The notes beneath the pieces are model-generated. The model saw only the letters and a list, made by a program, of their open reading frames with translations, made no database searches and was not told where the DNA came from. The translations under genes were made by a program, and so were the position numbers. Positions 32,210-45,136 of a stretch of 64,000 bases of DNA are shown piece after piece (position 1 is the stretch's first letter; every line of letters starts with the position of its first letter). Source of the DNA: Caecitellus pseudoparvulus (Eukaryota > Bigyra: Bicosoecida); NCBI GenBank assembly GCA_965644315.1, contig CBFFRQ010000055.1:237650-301649 (forward strand). The letters run 5' to 3'.

Positions 32210-35200
32210 TCATGCCGGCGGAACCCCAGTGCCGGCTCCTTGGGAGGTGCCACTGGATGTGGAGAGTGCCCTTGTAGCTGCTTGGGTGAACTCCTGCCTC
32301 TTGCGGCGAATGCCGCCCTTCATCTTGACAGGCTTCGCCATGGACACGAGCCTGCGCTTCGCCGACGCATCCCGAGTCTCACCCAGCAAGTGAGTGACGG
32401 CTGCTTCAGCAATCTCCTTGTACTGTGCTACGTTCGGGTGCCCCGGGTTCTGGAGTTGAGCAATGAGCAGGTCCTTGTCCTCCACCATTTGAGCCGCGAA
32501 GACACTCGCAGCGCCCTTCCCCTGTGTCATAGGGTTAACCTGCAGGCCCAGGGTCTTTGTTGAGGTCTGGGCAATGGAGAAGCGGCTTGCTGCGCGTTGT
32601 GCAGCCCGTCGGCACCTTCTGCAGAGCACGGCTTTGGCGATGCGGTTTGCCAGCCTAGGTGACACGACCCCCAGGATGTCCATGAACAACATGAAGCATG
32701 CGAGAAGCACGGAGGCGCCAAGGATGAACATGGTAGTGAAGCCGAGCGTGTTGTACTCTGCCATGTAGTAGGAAACAAGTTCTTCGGAGAAGCGGCTGGA
32801 GAGGAACATCATGCCCATGAGGTTGACGAGGATGGCACAGCCCAGCAGTGTCGTCTCGATGAAGTTTAGGTCCATGAGGACGGCATACTCTTCGCACAGC
32901 TCCTCGCTTGACGCACCGCCCCCGAGCAGGGCCTTGGACTTGTTGGCAGTCTTGCGCTTGATCACTTGTGCGTGAGCAAAGCTCATAGCTTGGCCCGCTT
33001 TCTGCCCGTTCGACGAGGACGAAGCAGTCTTCATCGCAGCGCTCAAGGCTGCATCCAGGCGCATGGCCATGGGTGACTTCATGCGCAGAGCGGTTCGGAA
33101 GTCGCTGCGAACTTGCATGAACTGCCCGCGGCCCATGTACGGTGTGAACCTGCTCTGCAGCACGAAGGCACCGAAGAGCACGAGGAGGCACACTGCCATC
33201 ATGAACGAAGGCGTCGTTCGGAACATCAAGGCGGCAATAGCGATGGAGAACTTCCGAATGAGGATCATGATGATCCAAAAGTGTGCCACAGTGGGGTTGA
33301 ACAGCCAGTACAGTCGGGAGAACTGGGAGCTGAACTGCACGACCTTGTCATTCAAGCGCTGCGGCTTGATCCCCATGGCCTTGGCAAGTTGGTCGACGCG
33401 AATGAGGTCGCGGTTTCGCATGAGGAGGGTGGCGACGGCAGCAGGGAACATGACCACGTACAGACCGATTGCAGCAGCGGCCACTGGAACCATGGTCATG
33501 TGCTCCCCACCTGCGGCCCAGCAGACAATGTCGGTCATCCCTGACATGTACGTCTTACCGTCAGGCGGCACAGTCGGCGCGCAGTTGAAGACGTCCAGGG
33601 CCTGCCGTGCAACGAGCAAGTACATGAAGTACAGCATGGTGATGAAGGGGTTGATACACTGCCTGAGGCTTGCCTCGCAAACTGTGCGACCACACTTGCG
33701 TTGGCTGAGGCTGACGACGACTGAGTTCAGCAGACCGCCAGCAAAGATCAGCACAGCAGCAACAAGGGGCAGGGCCAGCGTGAAGTTCAGCTTCATGCCG
33801 ACTGTGACGTCTGGCACGGCGCACTCTGGCGCGGTAATCTCGATGTTCAGTGAGAAGGCAGACAGGGCATTGAAGATGGCAACGACTGCTGGAGGCCACG
33901 TCACGCGTGTGCGGCCAAACATGGCCACAACCTGGAAGTAGTCCACGACGACCGTGAACACGCCAAGACGGACTTTTTTGCGGTTCAAATAGTATCCCAT
34001 AACACCCACCAGCAGCGCAGCGACGCAGAGCCCGACAATCAGCAACCATTGCTGGTCAGGACATTTCTGGCACTGGCCACCAATCCTGTAGTACTCGCCG
34101 GCAAGGCATTGGGAGCAGCGGATGCCTTCGTAGCCTATCGCGCACTCGTTGTTCCCCGTGCACGCCCACGATGGCTCGCACGGGGCAAAGTAAGCACATG
34201 TCGGCTTTTGGCGACGCTGGGCAGGGCAGTAGCTGCTGCTGTTGGCGACCTCCAGCTTGTAGAAGCCGTCAGCTGCATATATCAGGTCAGACACCGTTTC
34301 CCCGCCAGGGCACTCAGCGCCTTGTGGGCAGGGCAGGCACACCTCGCCCCACAGGCCGTATTCCCCAACTGCGCACTGTGCCACGACGCGCATCTCCCAG
34401 TCCTGAAGGGTCACAGGCAGGTTAGCCCCAGCCAAAATGGTGATGTTCTTAGGGCCTGCGACTTGCTCTTTGAAGGCGCAGCTGACAGCACCATCGTTCA
34501 GCCATTCCGAGCTGGTGCACGCCACCCCGCCCACAGAGATGTTTACAGCGCTCTTGACAAAGCCAAAGTTCTTACCATTGACGATGATTTCATCACCCCG
34601 TGCGTTGGGCTGATTTGGCATGATGCTGTCGACGACTGGCGCATCATACGACAAGGTCGCATTCTCATGCAGCGCCGAGGAGCGGTTGGCGACCCGGACT
34701 TGGACAGGCAGGTCCACGCCCATGCCCATGGGGGCCATGCACTGAATCCTGTCGTGCTGATGATGCTCTGGGGTTTGTGGGTCAACGGCGCATGGGAGGC
34801 CGTTCACCGTCACCTGCACCGCAGTTCCCCCTGCTGCATGCCCGAAGGAGCGACCCGAGATAACGATAGGGAAGTCACCCATCGTAGGGAAGCACTCCGC
34901 TGGCTGGAATCGAATGAATGACTGGTTGGCGCCGACGTCAAAGTACGCTGCATGCAGGGGGTTGATTGAGATGCGGCGAGGGCGAGGCTCGCACTCCCGT
35001 GGTCCGTACACAGCGTGGGCAACGGTTTCCACGTGCGGTGGCAGGTACACGACCCTGGACCCAAGCGTTGCGCCAGACTGCTGGCCGCCTACAATGGCCA
35101 CAACGTGCACGGGGTACCCGTTGCCCTCGGGTGCCTGCATCGTGAACGCTGTGTGGTTCCATGACACGACTGTGGCGGGGTCCACCGGGATAGTTGCTCC

Positions 35201-38200
35201 ATCCCGGCTTAAGACAAGGCTGCCTTGCGTGGCCCCGAAGTTGGACCCAGTCACCGTCATGAGCATTGGGCTGCCGTCTCGCTGGAGGCCACTGGTCGGG
35301 ACTCCAGCGGGACTGATTGTCGTGATTTGAGGTGGGCTGTACGCAAAGAAGTTGCTCTCTTCAGTGATGTGGTTGTCCACGCCGACAATCACGCTCCAAC
35401 CCGTGCCCACTCCCGCGGGGACAGTGCAAGCTATCGTCGTGGCAGAAAATGAGTCCACAACACACGGCATGCTAGTCCCGGCGCCGTTTCTGAGAATAAC
35501 GCGTGGTGTGAGGGACCGTGACACTTGGTAGTCAGCACCACAGGAGACTGCTGAATCACAGCCCAGGTTCTTTCCAGTCAAGACCAGGGACCCTCCCTGC
35601 GTTGGAAGTGAGGCGGGGACGATGCCTTGGACGATGGGAGCAGGGAAGGACACTCGCAGTGGCGTGTGGAAGTTGAACCAGGCGGCCCCCACGTCCAGCA
35701 TGATGGGCAAGGAGGAGTCAGCGATGAAGAGTTGCCATGCTGGCGTCTGTGATGCCTTTGTGGGGGAGCCGCCGCCAAGAACATCGCGCTCAGACGCTGG
35801 CGAGGAGAAGCAGGCAAGTGGGTCAAGCTGACCTGTCCCCATTCCTCCACTGAATACGACTTCTAGGTGCGTGTGGTTGCTGTTCGCGGCGTCGACGTGA
35901 GTGGCGTATGCTCGTGTGGCACTCAGCAGCCCGAGTGACACAACAGGGTCAGTTCCGAAGTTGTCCCCCTGCAGAATGAGCCGGCCGCCCTCTGCGGGCA
36001 GCTCGATGGCGGGCATGTCCGCCACTCTAGTATCCCCACAAGCCAGGCTGCTCACAACCCCACGTGATTGGAGGTCTGCAGGGTTCAGAGTCAGGTGTGT
36101 TGGTGCGCCCCCACCTGCAGGCCGCACTTCGACGGCGTGAATGGAGGGCTTCATGTAGTTGATGACTGTGCTGGGGTTGGTGTTGCTCACTTGCTCTCCC
36201 CGGCGCACGATGGGGATGTGCCCACGGCCCTGACCTGCAGGCACAACGCACGTGATTGAGTTGGGGGCTGCCTCCAGGATATCGCAGGCTCTGCCCGCGA
36301 TGGTGACGTTCACCACTTCACCCGACAGCGGCTCCGCGAGGTCCTCTCCCGTGATGGTGATGTTGGCTCCGCCCCGTGTGGGGTACTCGCCATCCTCACA
36401 GCCTGAGCATGTCATGGCTGCGATGACGGGGTTGGCCTGCTTGAAGAAAACAGTGCGGGTGTTCACGACAACTGTGTGCGTTCCATTGAACTGCTCAAAC
36501 TGCAGGTGTGCGAAGCCCTCGTTCACATTAGTTCTGCACTCGACAATGGCGTGCTTCTGGATCCAGGAAGTGGCTGTGCATGCATGCATGGTAGCAGGCG
36601 GCGGTGGCAACGGGGCCCCAGAGCACGACGCGAAGCTTCCACCCGATGGCTCGATCATGACCTTGAACGAGCTCAATGAAGTGCCTAGATTACTTCCAAA
36701 CAGTGTCAACCGGTTCACTCGGCCGCCCAGCCCTGCACAAACTTCCTGTTCATTCGCCAGGGAAATGGTCCCAAGCTCTGGTAGGGCGTACTGAAACGGC
36801 ATCGGCACTGAGAGAGAGGCAGAAGCGACGACTGAGGGGGAAAGCGACGCCAGTCCCCGGGATCCAAGCCCCACGTGAGCAACACCCAGACGAACAAATC
36901 GATCAGTTATGCCGTGTCCGGCCGGGAGGTGGAATTCGACGGAGTCCAGACCCGTTGCGTTGCTGGACACGGCGGGGCCAGAAGCAGCTGCAAAACCGCT
37001 GATGCCCGACGCATACTCGCCATCTGAAGAGAGATCTGGAACAGCAAGGAAGGAAGCAGCGTCGTGTGCTCCGAACACTTGCATGAAGATGGCAGAGTGC
37101 TTGTCCTCGACGGAAAGGTGCTGTCCCACGACACGAACGATGACGGCGTGTCCCGCAGGGCTGTAGCCAGAGGTTGGGCCAGACACCAGCGCTGCATCCT
37201 GGGCGTTGTTCCAAGAGGCGCCCCGGCCGATGGATGCCCCGGCAGTCCACGTCATGGACGAAATGGTCGGGCCTGCAAACTGCAATGGAGGCCCGCCTTC
37301 GTTTGTCTGGGATCCGACGGTGATGAACAACTTGTGGTCCCCCCCAACACTCGCAACAGTGATGCACGAGATGTGTGTATCGTTCAGCAATGTGCACTGG
37401 TCTGTCAGATCGTACTCCATGCCAGTTGCTGGGCCATGTGTCACACGCTCAAGGCTTGCCCCAGCCGCCTCAGAGCCAAAGTTCAGGCCAAGGATCAGGA
37501 AGTGCGCCCCCCCTGTCACAGGAAGGGGGGATGCTGGCTCAAAGCCAAGTACAGACGGCGGCGCGTAGTTCGTTGATGGTGCTCTGGACTCCTGTCCATC
37601 GATGAAGACTTTCCAGTTGTGCGACCTTCCGATGCCAGGTGCGGACCTGCACGTGATGCGGGTGTGGGACACACTCACGTGGCAATCCTCAGCAATGTAC
37701 TCTGTCCCGTTCAGTCCATATGTGACAACGTCAATGGCATTCCGACTGGCGCTCCCGAAGTTTGCGCCGGTGATGTTCACGACCTCGCCACCACGGGTGT
37801 CGGCCATGTCAGCGCCTGGTCCGTCGAAGGTTGTCACTGTTGGCCACTGGTAAGAGGTGCCGAAGGCAGCCAGATTCGACGTGCCCCCCTCTATCGTTGT
37901 TTCCCACGCATGGTCAGTCCCGGTGCCCGGGCCTGTCAAGCAAGCCATGGAAGTGTCACTGAGCACTGTGCAGTCCTCGGCGATGAAGGGCAAGGATGCA
38001 TCTGCTCCGTATCGAACTTGGATGCTGGCGGTGTTGGCCACTGCAGGGACTCCGAAGTGGCGCCCCAAGATAAGGACCCGCTCGCCACCGATGGTGCTGG
38101 CGCGCTTGCTTCCCGGACCCGAGATGGACAAAAGCTCTGGCTTCTCGTACGACAGGCCTGGACCTGAGGCACCAAACGTGGCTTGCTGTGCGCCGACATT

Positions 38201-41200
38201 CAGCTCCAAGGTCAGGTTGGAGCCCACACCAGCCGGGATAGGGCACACCAACTGTGTGTGAGGTGTGGTGGGGCTGTGGGAGCAGTGCACATCCACCGTG
38301 AAGTCGGAGTGGGGGCTCTGTAGCTGGGCCGCCATCAACGCTGCCTCGGATGGCGGCCCAAAGTTGGCACCCTCAACCAAGATGCTTGCGCCTGCGACGG
38401 GAAGAACGGGCATGGGAGAGACTGTCGTTGTCGCACTGTCGATTTGGGGCAGAGCGTAGCCAGTGGAGGGCAAGTTCAGTGGGGGTGACAACTGTCCCAT
38501 TACTGTGGCTGTAAAGGTCATGTTCGTGCCGACACCGGGCGCAGTCTGGCACAGGATAGACTCGAAGTCAACTTGCACAGAGCAAGCCTGTGCCATGTAC
38601 TTAGCAGGAGCAGCTGGCGGGCCGTACGTGATGGACACTGCCGAGGGATCGGCGGCAAGCAGGTCTGCAGAGGGAAGTTGCTCCCCCGTGAGCAGGATGC
38701 TCGAGCCGCCTTGCGTAGGCCAGGCTGTCTCAGACAAGGCACGACCCCTGGAAGGATCTGTGACACCCGTCACGACGGGCGGAGAGTACCTCAGGGTGGT
38801 TGAGCTCCTTGCAGTGTGAAGGCCGCTTTCCACAAGCACACGGAGGCCCTTTCCAGCGCCTGGGGGGGATTTGCAGTTTATCTGTGTGTTGCTGGTAAAG
38901 GTGCACGCGTCGGTGGGCTCCGCAGTTGAGTCGTGCAGTACAAACGTGAGTGCGTCGCTGACCAACGACACTCGAACTCTGAGAGGGGGTCTGGTAGGAG
39001 AGGCTCCGGCGGAGTAGCCCATGTTCGAGCCCGTGATGCGGATGTTGGGTACGCTGCTGCCACGAGTGGGAAGTGTGCCCTCAGAAGTGACCGCCACGAT
39101 GGCCACGTCGTGCACGTTGGCAACGGAGACAGAAATCGGCAGAGAGGCTTCTCTGGGCACACTGTCGAATGTGCTGCCATGATCAGAGACCGTCAAGACT
39201 GCGGTCAGCACGTCCACGGTCTCCCAGTCCAGGTTCTCAGCCACAATGAGCTGGCCTGAAGCAGAGTCGACACCAAGCGCAGTGGAACCCGTCAGGGTGA
39301 AGGTGAAGTTGGAACTGTCCACATCTGTCACGACTACTCCTGAAGAGAAGCGCGTGCCAACGTTGGCGTCTTCGGGCAAGCTCGGAGTCTCGGGCTGGGA
39401 GAGGGTGGGTGGCTCGTTGCGGTCCAGGACCCGAATTGTCGCCACCCCTTCCACAAACAATGCCGCAGAGGAGTTATCGGTGGCTCGAACTGCTACATCA
39501 ATGGTGGGAATGCAAGTTTTTGACGCTGGCGGGCATTGGGCTGCGCGCAGAGTCTCAAAGTCCAGCGACCCGCCAGGTGCCAAGGCAAACACTCCAGTAC
39601 TGGGGTCCAGCTCGAATGTCGCCGGTGCAGCAGGGCCTAAGGTGTAGGAGACCCCGTCACCATCCTCATCTGCGGCCTGGACTCCAGGGGGTCCGTCGTC
39701 GACAGGAAACACGGCAGTCCCACTGGCAGAGTTCTCGAACATGCTGAAGAAGTTGAGAGGGGGCAGGGAAGCTGCTACCCACTGCGGGGGCTCTGGCACA
39801 TCCTCCACACTCACTGTGAATGAAATGGACGAGGAAAGTGCAGGCACAGACGCTTCCACTGGGGAATCGGTCGCCACTAGCGTCAACTTGTGCGCTGACT
39901 TGTGCTCGTAGTCCAGTCTGTTGGCTGCGATGAGCTGCACAGAGACGGCACCACCGGCGCCCAAGTGGGCAGCAAACAACGGATTCCCATTGACCCCTGC
40001 GTTCTCTGCATCAGCAAGCAGCTGCACATTCACAGTGTCCCCTGCGTCGGTGTCTGAAACAGTCAGCTGCGCGACCTCGGCCCCAGCTGCTGCGTTCTCA
40101 GCGACCGCCGCTGTACTTCCCAGACTAATCGAAGGAGCGTGGTTCACATTGGTAAGCTCCAGGGTGAATGTCTCCGGAGCGGACGTCAGCTCTCCGTCCG
40201 AAATGGTGATTTGCGCTGATATGGTGTGCGTTGGAAGCTCTGCGTTGTCGTACGCTGCCTCGCTCGCCTTGGCGGGGTCGATGCGCAGCGCCCCCGTGGT
40301 CGGATCCAGGACGAGCCAGTCCCCAGAGTCTTGGCTGGTGATCTGAAACGTGGGAGATCCTCCGCTTGCTGGAGGACGAAAGGCTGTGGTTGTGTCAGGG
40401 TCTTGCCAGTAGGCATCTGCCGAAAGCAGGAAGGGGGTGCTGACCTTTTCTTCCTGCAGGAACGTCGCACCGGTCATGCTGGGAGCTTCGTTGACGTCGA
40501 GAACCGACACCACAACCTCCTGCCTGACGCTGTTAGTCCCATCAGACACAGATACGTTCAAGCGGATCACGGGGGGTCCTGCTGCAAGCAGGGTTTCGTA
40601 GTCGAGTGCGGCAGGGTCGCTGACGCGCAGCGCAAGGTTCCAGCTTGTCGACGTCTCCCTCGTTGGCAGCAGCTCGAAAGTGGAGCTTCCTTCTGGAATG
40701 GAAAAGTCAAGGGCAGCTCCTTCTGGATCGAAAAATGACATGTTCGTCGTGATGAAGTTGGATGACTGGTCCAGGACGCCGACGAACGTGCCTGGGTCTG
40801 AGTTCTCATGAATGCTGAAAGCAGTCGCACCGAGGCTGGTGGGGGGCTCGTTGACATCACCGACACTAATGGAGAGGGTGTTCTGGGCAGTTGCGACACC
40901 GTCCGTCACAGAGACCAAGCACGAGTGGCTGGGGTCTCGTTCAAAGTTTGGCGGCGTCTGCACGACAGCTTGGCCCGAGGGAGTGATGCTGAAAGGGCAG
41001 GGCCCGACTGGCGAGAACGTCAACTCGTCCCCGTCCTCATCGTCGGCGTGTGGAAGGAAGTTCATGATGACAGTCCCTGCAGGGCTGTTCTCCAGGACGG
41101 ACCCAGACATGGAGGCAAGGGTGGGCTTGTCGTTTCGGTCTTGGACAGTCACTGCCACTGTGGAAGTCGTGGACAATGCAGGACTGCCCGAGTCTGTTGC

Positions 41201-44200
41201 CTGGATGGTCACGCTGTGCGCTTCTGAGTCCTCAAAGTTCAACTCTTCCTCAGTTCGAAGCAGGTTGGTGCCGGGCTCGATTGAGAAACGACTGCTCTCT
41301 GCGCCAATAATGGCAAGCGTCGTGGTCTGCCCGGCGTCTTGGTCCAGGGCCTGCAGAGGCAGGCCAAACGTCGTCCCTACTGGGCTGTTCTCTGCGACGA
41401 AGCCTGGCTGGGCATAGATGACGGGCGGCTCGTTGGCATCTGTGATGGAGACAGTGGTAGACTCGGAGTCAGTCAGACCAGTGGAGTCCTCTGCGACCAC
41501 GAGCAATGTGACGACAGGCTGAAGCTCAAAGTCCAGCGGACCTGCGACGGAGATCACACCCGTCACCGCGTCGATCTCGAAGCCGGAACCCGCACCACCC
41601 GAAAGAGAGAATGTGGCAGAATCTCCGGCATCTTCGTCAGAGGTGATGATGGGGCTAGAGATGGCAGTGCCGACGGTGGCCACCTCTGATGCCGTCAGTG
41701 AGCTGGGCATGGAGAAGGAAGGTGGCTCTGCAACGTCTTTCACAGTGACATAGATCGTGCTGGCTGCCTCCAGGTCCTCAGCCGACACCTCGATTTCGAT
41801 CGTGTAGCTGGCAACAGCTTCGTGGTTGAGCCCCGGGGACTTGTCTGTGACGAACAAGTTTCCGCTGCATGGGTGCAAGAAGAACAACCCATCTTCGTTC
41901 CCGCTGGTGATGTTGTAGGTGAGGTCAATGGTGGCCTTTGCGTGGCTGGCCCCCACAGAGCACACGAGAGTCTCTGCCGGAGAGTTCTCTGGCACGTTGC
42001 AGTAGTATGCAGGCTGCGTAAAGGCAGGCGGCTCACCGATGTCCTGCACATTCACTCTGAACGTCGTGCTGATGGAGTGTGACGAAGCTGTGTCGCTGGC
42101 TGTGATTTCGACGTCGTAGAAGGCGGTCGCCTCGAAGTTCAGCGCGGCAGCTGTCTCCATGGAAACTGTCCTCGCAGTAGGAGAAACGAAGCTAAAGACG
42201 TCGATTGGCACCACTGACGAGGAGAAGGTGTACGAGGCTCCGGCGTCCTGATCGACAACCTCGATGTCCACAACATGGGTGCCGGGTGGGTCCGTCTCCC
42301 ATGGAGATGCTAGGCTGGTGACGATGATGTTGCTGGGGGGTTCGTTGACGTCTGTGATTGTGATTGTGAAGGTCTTGGAGAAGACTGTCCCAGCAGAGTC
42401 TTGGGCCTGCACAGTGACATCGATGGTTGGCGTGGACTCGTGGTTTGGGACGGCGGAGACGATCAGGCGGTTCCCGCCTGACACAGACACGCCACCCGAG
42501 CTACCCAGGACGCCAAAGAAGTGCACATCTCCGGCGTCCTGGTCGACCGCCGAGAGAAAACCAATCGTGCTGCCAATGGCTGAGTTCTCCGCAATGATCG
42601 TGTTGGTGAGGAGAATGTCGCTGGGAGGGTCGTTCACGTCGTTGACTGTCACGCTGAATGACTGAGAAACTGAGGCCCCTTCAGAGTCTGTTGCCGTAAT
42701 AGTGACGGGAATCGACGCTGAGACTTCGTGGTCCAGGGGCATCTTCGTCACGAGCAAGTTCCCGCTTAGCACTTCAAGAGAGGCGCCGCCAGCTGTCAGG
42801 GTGAAGCTATGGCTGTCAAACACGTTTGGGTCGGCTGCTGAGAGGGTGCCCACGAGGGTCCCTGCCGGCTTGTTCTCGTCCACTGTCTTGGGGGAGAGCC
42901 CGACGCCGGTGGGGGGAAAGTTCAACTCCACGACCTTGCCAGGTGCCACGGCAGAGCCTGAGACGCTCCCCGAAACAGCCACCGCCTTCACTGCCATGGG
43001 GGTGTACACAACCAGGTCTGACACTTCAAGGTTGATGGACCATGTCCTGGATGCCCCTGATCCTGAAGCAACACCAGTGCCGAGGTTGATGGAGCTTCCA
43101 GCCACCTCACGGAAGAAGGTGACGGACGAAATGGAGAAGGAGGTGGACGCAGCTTGCTTGACTCGGAGTACGTTTGGCTCGTAGTTCTTGAACGTGGCAG
43201 TGCCGTCGACGGGGTGAGAGACCCACTCCAGCCGGGGTCCGTTGTTGCGGACTTCCACGAGTGAGTTTGTGGTGAAGGTGCGGCCGTCCACGCCGGACTC
43301 CGTCCCGGACACCTCAAACACGTACGTGCCCACACCTGTCTCGAAGGTGGTGGTGTCGACAAGGACGGAGTACACGAAGTTCCCATTCGACTGCACATAG
43401 TCAGGGACCCCCGAGGCCGTGGCTGTATGCTGGTCCACGCCAGCCGTCGTCCGAATGGCAAAGGACACAGATGTGACTGTGTTGACAATGGAGGCGGCGA
43501 ACAGCACAATGCCTGATGCCGTCTCTGTGGGTTGCAGAATCTGCACAGACTCAATGCCGACGGTGGCTTTCTGCAGGTCATTCTCATCCAAAACGTACAC
43601 CCAGTTGAAGGACACTGTCGCGCCAGGATCGATCGGCGGGAACTTGAACATCAGGTTCACTGCCTCATCACGCGTGCGGGGTGATGCCTCGCTGAAACTC
43701 TTCCATCCATTCTCGTTCCAAGCTGCAGCAGGGTCATTATTGTTGAAACCAAAGTGATTTACGCGGGAGTCGGGGTGCACCGTGCCCAGGCCCAAGACAA
43801 GGTCAGGATACCGCCTCCCAACTGCCGTGACGAGGGCCGTGTGGGGAGAAGTAGGGTGCTCGTACCCCGCCGGGTCTCTGTCCCGCACAGGCTGGTACTG
43901 CACCCAGTTATTCGTGGTGAAGTCCCCAGAGTGTGGCTGCTCTTGGTCAGGATCGACTGTCCGCATGTAGTACAGTTCATGCATCGCCACGCTCATCGTG
44001 TTCTTGATGGTGATGCTGGTTGTGAAGTACAGGTCGTCGGCGTTGAAGGACGTCGTCTGCTGCAGCTGGAGGGCTCCGTCCGTAGTGCCAGTCCACGTGG
44101 ACGTCGCCCGCGTTCCGGATGTGAAACAGTCGATTTCTGTACTGCCAGTGAACTGATTCATGCCGACAAGTCCTTTCATCATGCGAGTTTTCTTGGTTCC

Positions 44201-44728
44201 GGACGCAGAGCCGGTCCTCCACGACACGCCCCAGCCCTCAACGGGTGATCCCGGCACAAAGTAGTCCCCACTGAACTTCGGGGTCCCAACATTGTACCCG
44301 TCACGGCCTGCTCGAATCGAAGTGGGGGGCGGCTCGTAGTGTGTGACGGGCTTCTGAAGCCGTCCTGAGCGCGCTGGTGCAAGGCACGCCACGCACCGTG
44401 GTCAGCAGTAAAGCCCAGGCCATATGGCCATCCTCTGCTCCCAGTCTTGTAGTTAAACGAGGAGGGAGGAGCCCGCACAGTCCCGTAAGACCCAGTCTGT
44501 GTGGAGGGGGCGTGAGTTGTGTGCTGCAACGTGGGGGACCGTGCCCATTTCCGCTCAGCGCCTTCGCACCGCGTGAATGCCAATCTCCATGTACGTGCCC
44601 TTCAAAAAGCACTCCCCAGAGATCTTGTGTGCCTCAAGATCGTCAGTCCGTGCTCCCACGAGCACGATGGCGGCCACCGTCCCAAGGAAACGAAAGAAGG
44701 TGTGGTGGGGCAGCATCGGTGACTCCAT
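32210..44728 (-). CDS. Giant cadherin-like / IPT-TIG / multi-TM surface receptor (~4,137 aa)
   Basis: Exons 44570-44728, 44397-44496 and 32210-44364 give 4,137 residues. The start MESPMLPHHTFFRFLGTV with AAIVLVG is a signal peptide. Residues about 40-480 form an unnamed beta-rich N-terminal domain (GTYMEIGIHA, then FSGDYFVPGSPVEGWGVSW). About twelve cadherin-like repeats follow (about 560-1,840) with VxENSPxGT starts and DVNEPP or DRNDKP linkers. About thirteen IPT/TIG repeats come next (about 1,840-3,350), with LPTQGGSLVLTGKNLG-type motifs. A Cys-rich stalk (about 3,410-3,525: CLPCPQGAECPGG, CSQCLAGEYYRIGGQCQKC) leads to 8-9 TM helices (about 3,525-3,995), resembling the TRP-like C-terminal module of other protist giants. 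A basic cytosolic tail of about 140 residues ends the protein. An adhesion or mechanosensing role is an inference. The Asp-containing cadherin linkers suggest Ca binding. Confidence 0.85.
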
Positions 44729-45136
44729 GGTGCGCAGAGTTCACCTCACGGCAGGCAAACCAAGCTCGCACAAGAAGGTGAGAATGTCAAAAGTCAGAAG
44801 GTCTTTTAGCAGTGAGCATGTTTTCCTTTCTTTTGCCCCAGCGCGAGGTTTGTAGGTGTGCCCAGCCGAGGAGGTCTGCACGCTTGCCTCTGCCGGCAGA
44901 GAACAGGCCACGCGGAACCGGGGCGTATCCAATCCGGTCTTTGTGGTTTGGGTGCAGGAAGTGCTGCTCAGTGCTCTTGGCAGCGCGCGATATGCAGGCG
45001 GGCTCGAGCTTCGCGCCGACCGCTGCCACGCTCCAAGCCGCCCTGCCGCAATAAGGGCTGTCCGGCACATCGCAACGTTGAAAACCTGAGCATCTCCAGG
45101 CAAGCCGATGATGATGAGCGGATCACAGTTGCGGTG
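44729..45136. promoter_or_regulatory. Divergent intergenic region between giant receptor and PNPO genes
   Basis: 408 bp separate the giant receptor start (minus) from the PNPO start (plus). Both promoters must lie here. A lower-GC patch occurs at about 44770-44850. Long open frames cross it on both strands but have no coding texture. No specific binding site is assigned. Confidence 0.4.

Noticed and set aside
33063-33941. Long plus-strand ORFs opposite the giant receptor TM region
   Set aside because: They are shadows of the minus-strand coding sequence; no independent domain or start context.
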